DNA from: CAKSHP01 sp045590935
GTDB taxonomy: Bacteria; Bacillota; Clostridia; UBA1381; UMGS1253
DNA length: 8,023 nt
Reading direction: 5' to 3'
Assembly: GCA_045590935.1 (NCBI GenBank)
Contig: JAZNSA010000110.1
Span: 1-8,023 of the forward strand
The notes under the pieces are model-generated. The model worked only from the letters and a program-made list of their open reading frames with translations, did no database searches and was not told the DNA's origin. A program made the position numbers and the translations under genes. The first letter of the stretch is position 1; every line of letters starts with the position of its first letter. Positions 1 to 5,370 of this stretch are shown piece by piece.

Positions 1-1
1 T

Positions 2-23
2 ATCGCCAAAGGCGATGCATCAT
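2..23. repeat. Short palindrome with GATGCATCA tail, probable end of a repeat element
   Basis: Positions 2-16 form a perfect 6-bp hairpin (ATCGCC, loop AAA, GGCGAT), followed by GCATCA at 17-22. The same design, a small hairpin next to GATGC/GCATC, is repeated several times at 814-918. I read this as the right-hand end of another copy whose remainder lies left of the window. It sits just upstream of the predicted promoter of the first gene. Confidence 0.5.
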
Positions 24-51
24 TGAAATGTGTAAAAGTATGTGATATACT
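23..51 (+). promoter_or_regulatory. Predicted sigma-A promoter of the lipoprotein gene
   Basis: TTGAAA (23-28) and TATACT (46-51) are separated by 17 bases. Transcription would start near 58, which places the AAAAGGAGG ribosome site (57-65) at the extreme 5' end of the mRNA. The resulting leader of about 14 bases is unusually short, so the real start could differ. Confidence 0.5.
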
Positions 52-71
52 TTGATAAAAGGAGGCTTATT

Positions 72-662
72 ATGAAAAAAATATTAGTATTATTTTTATT
101 GGGTATTATGTTTATGTCAATTATGGGTTGTGGAAATAAAGTTGATAATCTAATATCTGAAATAGCAAAATTGGAAGGCGTAGAAATTACTTTAAAAGAC
201 GAAAAAAGAATTGACAAACTTTATAATAAATATTTGGCTCTATCTGAGGAAGAAAAGGTTCAAATTACAAATTACGATATTCTTAAAAAAGCAAGCGAGA
301 AAGTTAATTACCTTGCCGTGCAAAAAGAGACTATGCAAAAAGCACCAGATTTTGTTAAAGAATACATTCAATCACGTCTTAAAACTCCAAGTGCTATGAA
401 AATTGTAAAAACCGAAGTGTATGCCTCAAAGGATGGTATGTGGAATGCATTTGTTCGTATGCAATATACAGGCGAAAATGCATTTGGTGGAACAATCGAG
501 GAAACTTGTTTAGCAAAAGTAAACTTAATAGGCGGTGGATTTAGTGAGGTTGTTAAGTCCCATTTTGGAGATGCTCACGAAACTTGGAATGATACCGGAT
601 GGTCTGATAGTGTAATTGAAGAAATTGATTTTAAAAACAAATATGTGCCGAGTAACTATTAA
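72..662 (+). CDS. Small predicted lipoprotein of unknown function
   Basis: Encodes 196 residues. The ATG at 72 is preceded by a strong AAGGAGG site with 6-base spacing; the in-frame GTG at 42 has no comparable site and would put hydrophilic residues ahead of the signal peptide. Residues 1-20 are a type II signal peptide (KK, a hydrophobic core, lipobox S-I-M-G-C), so the mature protein should be anchored by lipidated Cys20 on the outer face of the membrane. Residues about 25-90 are charged and probably helical. The stretch around 57-75 (LSEEEKVQITNYD) resembles the short helical repeats found in many Firmicute surface proteins. Residues about 92-196 form a second region, starting near FVKEYIQSRLKTPSAMK, that may be a small beta-rich domain. 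I do not recognise a catalytic motif or assign a function. The gene stands alone, with its own promoter and terminator, between two repeat elements. Confidence 0.85.
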   Translation: MKKILVLFLLGIMFMSIMGCGNKVDNLISEIAKLEGVEITLKDEKRIDKLYNKYLALSEEEKVQITNYDILKKASEKVNYLAVQKETMQKAPDFVKEYIQSRLKTPSAMKIVKTEVYASKDGMWNAFVRMQYTGENAFGGTIEETCLAKVNLIGGGFSEVVKSHFGDAHETWNDTGWSDSVIEEIDFKNKYVPSNY

Positions 663-769
663 GACCATTTTGAAATAAAGTCTTTTCTATCGTCTGTTGA
701 GCAGATTTATTGGTATACTTTTTTATCTTTTTACCTGCCTTATGCTACGTTTAGTCGCTCTTTCGCAAC

Positions 770-812
770 AAACAAAGAAGATTTGTCTACCAAGGCAAAT
801 CTTCTTTGTTTT
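770..812 (+). terminator. Hairpin terminator after the lipoprotein gene
   Basis: A perfect 16-bp stem (770-785 with 796-811) encloses a 10-base loop. The 3' arm ends in GTTTT. The stem is long but the T tract is short (four T, then AG), so termination may be partial. It lies 108 bases after the stop codon. The interval 663-769 holds no gene or other structure that I can support. Confidence 0.6.
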
Positions 813-813
813 A

Positions 814-918
814 GTGATGCGTTCCTTCAGTCTGTGATGCGCCTTACGGCGTGAGTGGAACACATTGCATCACAGCATACACAGTATGCGGCATCATATT
901 TGCGAAGCAAATGCATCA
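814..918. repeat. Multi-hairpin GTGATGC/GCATCAC intergenic repeat element
   Basis: GTGATGC occurs at 814-820 and 834-840. Its inverse, GCATCAC or GCATCAT, occurs at 867-873, 891-897 and 912-918. Between these words lie small hairpins of differing sequence: GCC-TTAC-GGC (841-850), GCATAC-ACA-GTATGC (875-889) and ATTTGC-GAA-GCAAAT (898-912). GTTCC (821-825) can also pair with GGAAC (857-861), inside an outer 814-820/867-873 stem. No reading frame is present. This looks like a non-coding dispersed palindromic repeat, possibly MITE-like, because a related end is seen at 2-23. Mobility is inference; no clear target duplication is visible. Confidence 0.65.
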
Positions 919-978
919 CTTATCGCTTGAAAAAGTTGTAATAATCAGAATAAAAATTACTATTTTTATAAAAAACAC

Positions 979-1007
979 TTGACAAAATGTATATAAGGGT
1001 GTATAAT
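979..1007 (+). promoter_or_regulatory. Consensus sigma-A promoter of the tryptophan transport operon
   Basis: TTGACA (979-984) and TATAAT (1002-1007) both match consensus exactly and are 17 bases apart. Transcription is expected to begin near 1014, just before stem I of the T-box leader. A perfect promoter fits a unit whose control is exerted after initiation, by attenuation. Confidence 0.92.
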
Positions 1008-1025
1008 CTTCGTATAGTTTAATAG

Positions 1026-1300
1026 AAACCGATGATTAAGAGTAGTAGCCTTGATTGTTGACTTATAGCTAGCTGCGGATGGTGGAAGCGCAGTAGTTTA
1101 GCGCAAGGTGAATGGACTTATGAGGGCGGAGCGAACATAGGTTTTAAATATCTGTAAGTAGTATCCGACGGGAGCCGAACCCGTTATAAGGTCGGGCTGT
1201 ATGTTTGTACGGCGATAAAGTGGGCGTTTTCGTCAACTTGGGTGGTACCGCAGGATTTTTAGAGTCTTGTCCCAGGATTTTGGGATAGACTCTTTTTTTT
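1026..1300 (+). promoter_or_regulatory. T-box riboswitch leader with UGG (tryptophan) specifier
   Basis: The leader senses uncharged tRNA and controls transcription of the three downstream transporter genes. The stem I base pairs AAACC (1026-1030) with GGTTT (1140-1144) and ATG (1032-1034) with CAT (1136-1138). CCTTG (1049-1053) pairs with CAAGG (1104-1108) above the specifier loop, and TGCG/CGCA (1074-1077/1089-1092) closes the apical loop. The 3' side of the specifier loop reads TGAA-TGG-A, giving TGG at 1113-1115, a tryptophan codon followed by the usual purine. A stem II/pseudoknot region (CGACGGG...CCCG, about 1165-1195) and stem III follow. The hallmark T-box GGGTGGTACCGCAGG is at 1240-1254, with UGGN at 1243-1246. 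In the antiterminator, TGGG (1239-1242) pairs with CCCA (1271-1274) and GCAGGA (1250-1255) with TCTTGT (1265-1270). Both use bases of the terminator 5' arm, so the two folds exclude each other. The Trp assignment is supported by the transporter family and its Trp-free proteins. Confidence 0.95.
1261..1300 (+). terminator. T-box-controlled intrinsic terminator
   Basis: AGAGTCT (1261-1267) pairs with AGACTCT (1287-1293), and TCCCA (1270-1274) pairs with TGGGA (1281-1285) across a small internal loop. A run of eight T follows (1293-1300). The 5' arm is shared with the T-box antiterminator, so charged tRNA-Trp should leave this hairpin free to stop transcription before trpX. Confidence 0.93.
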
Positions 1301-1340
1301 GTTTCTTTAGCATATACTTTAATTGTAAGGGTGATGTATT

Positions 1341-1379
1341 ATGTTTATTTTATCAAAACGATGGCGATGCTTTTTTTAA
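1341..1379 (+). CDS. Possible 12-codon leader peptide with one Trp codon (speculative)
   Basis: ATG at 1341 opens a 12-codon frame, MFILSKRWRCFF, ending in TAA at 1377-1379. A GGGTG sequence at 1329-1333 lies 7 bases upstream and could act as a moderate ribosome site. The frame lies after the T-box terminator and 49 bases before trpX. Its TGG at 1362-1364 is the only in-frame Trp codon I find in the operon mRNA downstream of the switch. A frame this short can easily arise by chance, and no attenuator hairpin follows; 1380-1413 is A-rich and looks unstructured. I list it only because a Trp codon is notable here. Confidence 0.2.
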   Translation: MFILSKRWRCFF

Positions 1380-1428
1380 AACAACAAATAAATAAAATAA
1401 TAAATTCAAAAATGAGGAGAGGTTTTTT

Positions 1429-2385
1429 ATGAAAAAATTTTTATCAGTAGTATTAGCAGTTTTAATGGTTTTAACATTTGCATCTTGCGGCGGCAATAAG
1501 AAAGCGGCTTTAATCGGTATTTTACAATACGGTGAGCACGCATCTCTTGACAATTGTCGTGAGGGATTTATTGCAGGGCTTAACGAAGCAGGTCTTAAAG
1601 AGGGCGTTGATTATACCCTTGATTACCAGAACGCAGGCTTTAGCGACGATAAAACAACTCAGATTGCTCAAAGCTTTTCTGCAAAGGATGCCGCTTTGAT
1701 GTGCGGAATAGCAACCCCTGCAGCAGTAAGCTGTTTTGCAGCGGCAGAGGATAAGGATATTCCTGTTATATTTACGGCTATAACAGACCCCATACAAGCA
1801 AACCTTCACGAAGGAAACGTTACGGGAACAAGCGACAAGCTTCCCGTTGTCGCTCAACTTGAGCTTATAAGAAAGCTTCAGCCGGATGCAAAAACTATCG
1901 GTATTATATATACCTCAAGCGAGCCAAACTCTGTTTCTGCAATTGCGGAATACAATAAATACGCTCCCGATTATGGCTTTGCAATCGAATCAATCGCAGT
2001 AACTCAGCAAGCGCACGTTGCGCAAGCCGTTGATACGCTTATCGCAAAAGGTATAGACTGTATGTCGAACTTAACAGACAATAATGTTGTTGGCGTTCTT
2101 TCATCTACTCTTGAAAAGACAAACGAAGCAAAAATCCCTGTTTACGGAAGTGAAATTGAGCAGGTTAAGCTAGGATGCGTTGCTTCAGAGGGTATCGATT
2201 ATGTTGAGCTTGGAAAGTCGACAGGAAAAATGGCTGCAAGAATTTTAAAAGGCGAAAAAGCATCAGACATTCCTTACGAAACAATTTCTAAGTACCATAC
2301 TTATGTAAATGCTGAAGCTCTTGAAGATATGGGAATAACGCTTAGCGAAGATATATCAGGCGATTACATCGACGTAACAAAATAA
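1429..2385 (+). CDS. trpX: Tryptophan ABC transporter substrate-binding lipoprotein (TrpX-like)
   Basis: Encodes 318 residues. It should bind the ligand, predicted to be tryptophan, outside the membrane and deliver it to the permease encoded next. The ATG at 1429 follows GAGGAGAGG (1414-1422) with 6-base spacing. Residues 1-20 are a lipoprotein signal peptide ending in F-A-S-C, so Cys20 should carry the lipid anchor. The rest is a two-lobe periplasmic-binding fold of the ABC_sub_bind family (COG2984-like): an N-terminal strand IGILQYGEHASLDN, then GFIAGLNEAG, an IATPAA loop near residue 90, VIFTAITDP near 115, and the second-lobe IGIIYTSSEPNS near 158-169. Length is normal for the family. The family was long annotated as an uncharacterised system; the tryptophan assignment comes from T-box control of homologous TrpXYZ operons and is strengthened here by the UGG specifier. 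The protein contains no tryptophan. The next gene starts 16 bp later. Confidence 0.9.
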   Translation: MKKFLSVVLAVLMVLTFASCGGNKKAALIGILQYGEHASLDNCREGFIAGLNEAGLKEGVDYTLDYQNAGFSDDKTTQIAQSFSAKDAALMCGIATPAAVSCFAAAEDKDIPVIFTAITDPIQANLHEGNVTGTSDKLPVVAQLELIRKLQPDAKTIGIIYTSSEPNSVSAIAEYNKYAPDYGFAIESIAVTQQAHVAQAVDTLIAKGIDCMSNLTDNNVVGVLSSTLEKTNEAKIPVYGSEIEQVKLGCVASEGIDYVELGKSTGKMAARILKGEKASDIPYETISKYHTYVNAEALEDMGITLSEDISGDYIDVTK

Positions 2386-2401
2386 TGAGGGGTTTTAAAT
2401 T

Positions 2402-3277
2402 ATGATTTCAGATATATTGATAAGCACGCTAACGCAAGGTCTTATTTACGGCTTTATTGCTTACGGCGTATTTATAACATATAAAATACTCGACTTCCCC
2501 GACCTTACGGTTGACGGAAGCTTTCCTTTGGGTGCGGCTGTTACCGCAGTTGCAATAACAAAAGGAATAAACCCGTTTTTAACAATACTTATTTCATTTG
2601 TTTACGGGGCTCTTGCGGGGCTTGTAACAGGCTTAATTCACGTTAAATTCAAGGTTCGTGATTTGCTTGCGGGTATTATAACGATGACGGGTCTTTTTTC
2701 AATCAATTTGAAAATAGCCGGTTCAAACCTTCCTATTCCGAGAAGCTTTGATACGATTTATACCGCATTTGATTTCGGCGGATTAAATCTTATGGCAAAA
2801 AAGCTTATTATAGCACTTGTTTTAATAATCATCTTTAAAATTATTTTGGATGTATATTTCAAAACAAAGAACGGATTGCTTCTTCGTGCAGTTGGTGATA
2901 ATCAAACCCTTGTTACAACGCTTGCCAAAGACAGCGGCTTCGTCAAAATTGTAGGTCTTGTTATTTCAAACGGACTAGTTGCAATTGCAGGCTCGCTCGT
3001 TGCTCAGGAGCAAAGGGCATTTTCAGCAACAATGGGAACAGGTCAGGTTGTGTTTGGTCTTGCCGCAGTTATCATAGGAACAACAATTTTCAAAAAGCTT
3101 GATTTTGTTAAGGGTACAACTGCCGCAGTTATAGGAAGCGTTTTATATAAAGCGTGTATCCAAATAACAATTTTGTTAGGTCTTGATGCAAATCTTCTTA
3201 ACCTTATAACAGCATTGCTGTTCCTTCTTATTTTAATTCTTGGAAACGCAAAGAAGGGCGGTGCAACTAATGCTTGA
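2402..3277 (+). CDS. trpY: Tryptophan ABC transporter permease (TrpY-like)
   Basis: Encodes a 291-residue integral membrane protein of the branched-chain amino acid permease class (BPD_transp_2, COG4120-like), predicted to form the membrane channel of the importer. ATG at 2402 follows GAGGGG (2387-2392). About eight or nine hydrophobic segments are visible, near residues 9-27, 41-53, 58-80, 88-106, 133-150, 181-202, 214-232, 240-262 and 265-283. The stretch ILDFPDLTVDGSFPLGAA (29-46), just after the first segment, is characteristic of this subgroup. The loop around 160-180 (LLRAVGDN followed by TLAKDSG) is in the position of the cytoplasmic coupling helix that contacts the ATPase. The stop codon overlaps the start of the ATPase gene by 8 bp, suggesting coupled translation. 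The protein contains no tryptophan, which is unusual for a membrane protein of this size. Confidence 0.9.
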   Translation: MISDILISTLTQGLIYGFIAYGVFITYKILDFPDLTVDGSFPLGAAVTAVAITKGINPFLTILISFVYGALAGLVTGLIHVKFKVRDLLAGIITMTGLFSINLKIAGSNLPIPRSFDTIYTAFDFGGLNLMAKKLIIALVLIIIFKIILDVYFKTKNGLLLRAVGDNQTLVTTLAKDSGFVKIVGLVISNGLVAIAGSLVAQEQRAFSATMGTGQVVFGLAAVIIGTTIFKKLDFVKGTTAAVIGSVLYKACIQITILLGLDANLLNLITALLFLLILILGNAKKGGATNA

Positions 3278-4043
3278 GCTTAAAAACATAACAAAGGTAT
3301 ACAATCCCGGAACAATTACCGAAATGGCACTTTTTGAGAATTTCAATCTGAGCATACAGAAAGGCGAATTCGTTTCAATAGTAGGAAGCAACGGAAGCGG
3401 AAAAACTTCCCTTTTAAACATAATCTGTGGAAGCATACCAATTCAAAGCGGCGATGTTTTGATTAATGGAACGTCAATAAAAAAGCTTAAAGACTTCAAA
3501 CGTTACAGAACGATAGGAAGAGTTTATCAAAATCCCGCAATGGGAACGTGTCCTAATCTTACTATTTTGGAAAATATGTCGCTTGCCGACAACAAGGGTA
3601 AGCTTTTCGGGCTTTCACTTTGCGTAAATCGTTCAAGAATTAACTTCTACAAAGAACAAATTTCTGTTTTGGGTCTTGGTCTTGAAGATAAGCTTTCCGT
3701 TAAGGTTGGCTCGCTTTCAGGCGGTCAAAGGCAGGCTCTTGCGCTTATTATGGCAACGCTTACCCCTCTCAATTTTCTTATTTTAGATGAGCACACGGCG
3801 GCGCTCGACCCAAAAACCGCTGAAATCATTATGGAAATAACAAACAAGGTTGTAAAGGAAAAGAAGCTTACCGCAATGATGGTTACTCATAATTTAAGAT
3901 ACGCCGCAACATACGGCACACGCTTGCTTATGATGAATAAGGGCGAAGTTGTTTTAGATGTTTCAGGAGAAGAAAAGAAGCAAACAACAGTTGATGATAT
4001 TTTAGATTTGTTTAATCAAATAAGTATCGAATGCGGCAACTAA
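3270..4043 (+). CDS. trpZ: Tryptophan ABC transporter ATP-binding protein (TrpZ-like)
   Basis: Encodes the 257-residue cytoplasmic ATPase that powers the importer (COG1101-like). All nucleotide-binding motifs are intact: Walker A GSNGSGKT (39-46), Q-loop Gln87 in VYQNPAMG, signature LSGGQ (149-153), Walker B FLILDE (169-174), D-loop AALD (177-180) and switch His207 in VTHN. I chose ATG at 3270, where MLELKNITKVY is the normal ABC N-terminus; a TTG at 3240 would add ten unrelated residues inside the permease C-terminus. The start lies within the overlap ATGCTTGA shared with the permease stop, and a GAAGGG site is at 3253-3258. The protein contains no tryptophan. It is the last gene of the operon, followed by the terminator at 4063-4110. 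The symbol follows the TrpXYZ naming and is tentative. Confidence 0.9.
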   Translation: MLELKNITKVYNPGTITEMALFENFNLSIQKGEFVSIVGSNGSGKTSLLNIICGSIPIQSGDVLINGTSIKKLKDFKRYRTIGRVYQNPAMGTCPNLTILENMSLADNKGKLFGLSLCVNRSRINFYKEQISVLGLGLEDKLSVKVGSLSGGQRQALALIMATLTPLNFLILDEHTAALDPKTAEIIMEITNKVVKEKKLTAMMVTHNLRYAATYGTRLLMMNKGEVVLDVSGEEKKQTTVDDILDLFNQISIECGN

Positions 4044-4062
4044 TCTATATAAAAAAATAAAA

Positions 4063-4110
4063 AAATAGACCTCTCTTTCGTTAGCTTTATAACGTTTGAG
4101 AGGTCTATTT
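4063..4110. terminator. Shared terminator between convergent genes
   Basis: A perfect 13-bp stem (4063-4075 with 4098-4110) carries an inner CGTTA/TAACG stem (4079-4083/4090-4094). It lies 19 bases after the ATPase stop and 16 bases beyond the minus-strand glycosyltransferase stop. Read on the minus strand, the hairpin is followed by TTTTTTTATTTTTTTT, a strong tail. On the plus strand the tail is only ATTTAAAAT, so termination of the transport operon may be weaker. Confidence 0.85.
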
Positions 4111-4126
4111 AAAATATTGCATTTTT

Positions 4127-5239
4127 TTATTTATTTTTTATTTTATCTACTATAAAATCTCCAAGCTCCCTTGCCGAATCAGGATGTGCCGCATGAGCTG
4201 CCGCAGTTGACAAAACTTCCAATCTCCATTTATTGTTCAAAAATTGATATAAAATTTCATCAATCGGCGTAAGCTTGCTAACCTTAACGGCAAGCCCATT
4301 GTTTAGCAAAAACTCAGCGTTTCTGTCCTCCTGTCCCGGAATTGGCGACATTATTATCGCAGGCATCTTCTTTGCCAAAAACTCCGACGTCGTAAGCCCA
4401 CCAGGTTTTGTAACAATTATATCCGACGCATCCATCATAACATCAACATTATCAACAAACCCATAAATCTCAAAATTATGCTTCCATTTGTACGCAGTTG
4501 CCATTTTATATAAACGCTTGTTATTTCCGCAAACAAGAATCACCTGAAAATCGCACTTCACGCTATCAATTTCAACTAGTTTATCAAAAATTTTTCCAAA
4601 GCCCATCGAGCCCATAATAACCAAAACAGTAGGCTTGTTTTCAATTTTTAACTTTTTTCTTGCCTCTTCTTTTGAAATCTTTTTTGAAAATTTAGGGTCA
4701 ATCGGAATACCAAAATGAAGCAACTTCTTTTGAGCTATATTCTTTTTTAGAGCCTGATAATCCAAAAGAACACTCGCCGTATTATAATAATCAAGATTTG
4801 TTTTTTCCCAAAACGGATGAATTGTAAAATCCGTAACAATTCCAACAGTCAAGCATTTTTCTAAGGTTTTGTCCTTTATCAAAGGATTTAGCATCATTGC
4901 CGCAAAGGTGTGCGTAGTTATTATAGCATCGGGCGAAAAATCTGAAATAAGCTTTTTCATCTTAGGAAGTGAAACCCTGCTAAAAGCCTTATCAATCGCA
5001 TTCTGCTCAGGCTTATTATACTTCTGTGCCAGCTCATATCCTTTTCCAAAAGCCCTTGGCGTAAGCCTTGTAGAAAGAAGATACCCGCTTGAAACAGCCT
5101 CACTCAACACAGGTGTTATGTATTCATACGCATCTATCATCTTACACTCTACACCGCAGCTTTCAAGATAATTTTGAACTGCCATACCTGTTTTATGATG
5201 CCCCATACCCGCTTTTATAGACAAAATCAAAGCTTTCAT
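4127..5239 (-). CDS. GT28 family glycosyltransferase, MGDG synthase/UgtP-like
   Basis: Encodes 370 residues. The family moves a sugar from a UDP-sugar donor onto a membrane lipid, typically making mono- or diglycosyl diacylglycerol, at the cytoplasmic face of the membrane. The N-terminal half matches the MGDG_synth domain: a first strand ending in GMGHH (11-15) and TDFTIHPFW (136-144), near the expected acceptor site. The C-terminal half is a GT28 donor domain: VLVIMGSMG (205-213), TKPGGLTTSE (277-286), and SPIPGQEDRNAEFL (298-311), which in relatives contact the UDP-sugar. Length is close to the usual 370-400. ATG at 5239 follows a G-rich GGGGGGATGGAG site. No transmembrane segment is present, so membrane association is peripheral. 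The sugar, the number of sugars added, and diacylglycerol versus another lipid acceptor cannot be read from the sequence. It is a single gene with its own predicted promoter and a strong terminator. Confidence 0.85.
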   Translation of the reverse strand: MKALILSIKAGMGHHKTGMAVQNYLESCGVECKMIDAYEYITPVLSEAVSSGYLLSTRLTPRAFGKGYELAQKYNKPEQNAIDKAFSRVSLPKMKKLISDFSPDAIITTHTFAAMMLNPLIKDKTLEKCLTVGIVTDFTIHPFWEKTNLDYYNTASVLLDYQALKKNIAQKKLLHFGIPIDPKFSKKISKEEARKKLKIENKPTVLVIMGSMGFGKIFDKLVEIDSVKCDFQVILVCGNNKRLYKMATAYKWKHNFEIYGFVDNVDVMMDASDIIVTKPGGLTTSEFLAKKMPAIIMSPIPGQEDRNAEFLLNNGLAVKVSKLTPIDEILYQFLNNKWRLEVLSTAAAHAAHPDSARELGDFIVDKIKNK

Positions 5240-5264
5240 AACTCCATCCCCCCATTTTTAAACA

Positions 5265-5293
5265 ATTTTACACCAAATTTGTTTTTTTTGCAA
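5265..5293 (-). promoter_or_regulatory. Predicted sigma-A promoter of the glycosyltransferase gene
   Basis: Read on the minus strand, TTGCAA (5293-5288) and TAAAAT (5270-5265) are 17 bases apart. The start site would be near 5258, about 19 bases before the ATG. The 131-bp gap after the formyltransferase gene shows no convincing terminator, so read-through from the upstream genes is also possible. Confidence 0.55.
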
Positions 5294-5370
5294 TATAAGT
5301 TTAAAATATTAATTAAAAATTCAAAACTTCTTTATTAATCAAAAAAGTATTTAAAATGATTTTTCTTATA

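Noticed and set aside
42..71. Upstream GTG start extending the lipoprotein by ten residues
   Set aside because: The codons overlap the strong AAGGAGG site that serves ATG 72, there is no ribosome site for GTG 42, and the extension would put charged residues ahead of a proper lipoprotein signal peptide.
660..685. Terminator directly after the lipoprotein stop (AAGAC...GTCTT)
   Set aside because: Only a 5-bp AT-rich stem with a large loop; the 16-bp hairpin at 770-811 is far better.
814..918. CRISPR array
   Set aside because: The repeated word is only 7 bases, occurs in both orientations and is separated by palindromes of unequal length; there are no uniform spacers and no cas genes.
1304..1380. 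Second terminator or attenuator at the T-run 1371-1377
   Set aside because: The bases before the T-run (CGATGGCGATGC) do not form a convincing stem with nearby sequence; only a weak AGCAT/ATGCT pairing across more than 50 bases was found.
1522..1857. 111-residue frame on the minus strand inside trpX
   Set aside because: It is antisense to a well-supported gene, has a cysteine- and arginine-rich composition typical of reverse-frame translation, and has no ribosome site or recognisable domain.
3240..3269. TTG start extending the ATPase into the permease gene
   Set aside because: ABC ATPases of this type begin with a short strand like LELKNITKVY directly after Met; ATG 3270 gives that, and the extra residues are just the permease end read in another frame.
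4869..5171. 100-residue frame on the plus strand inside the glycosyltransferase gene
   Set aside because: Antisense shadow of a conserved family gene, with no supporting start signals or similarity.
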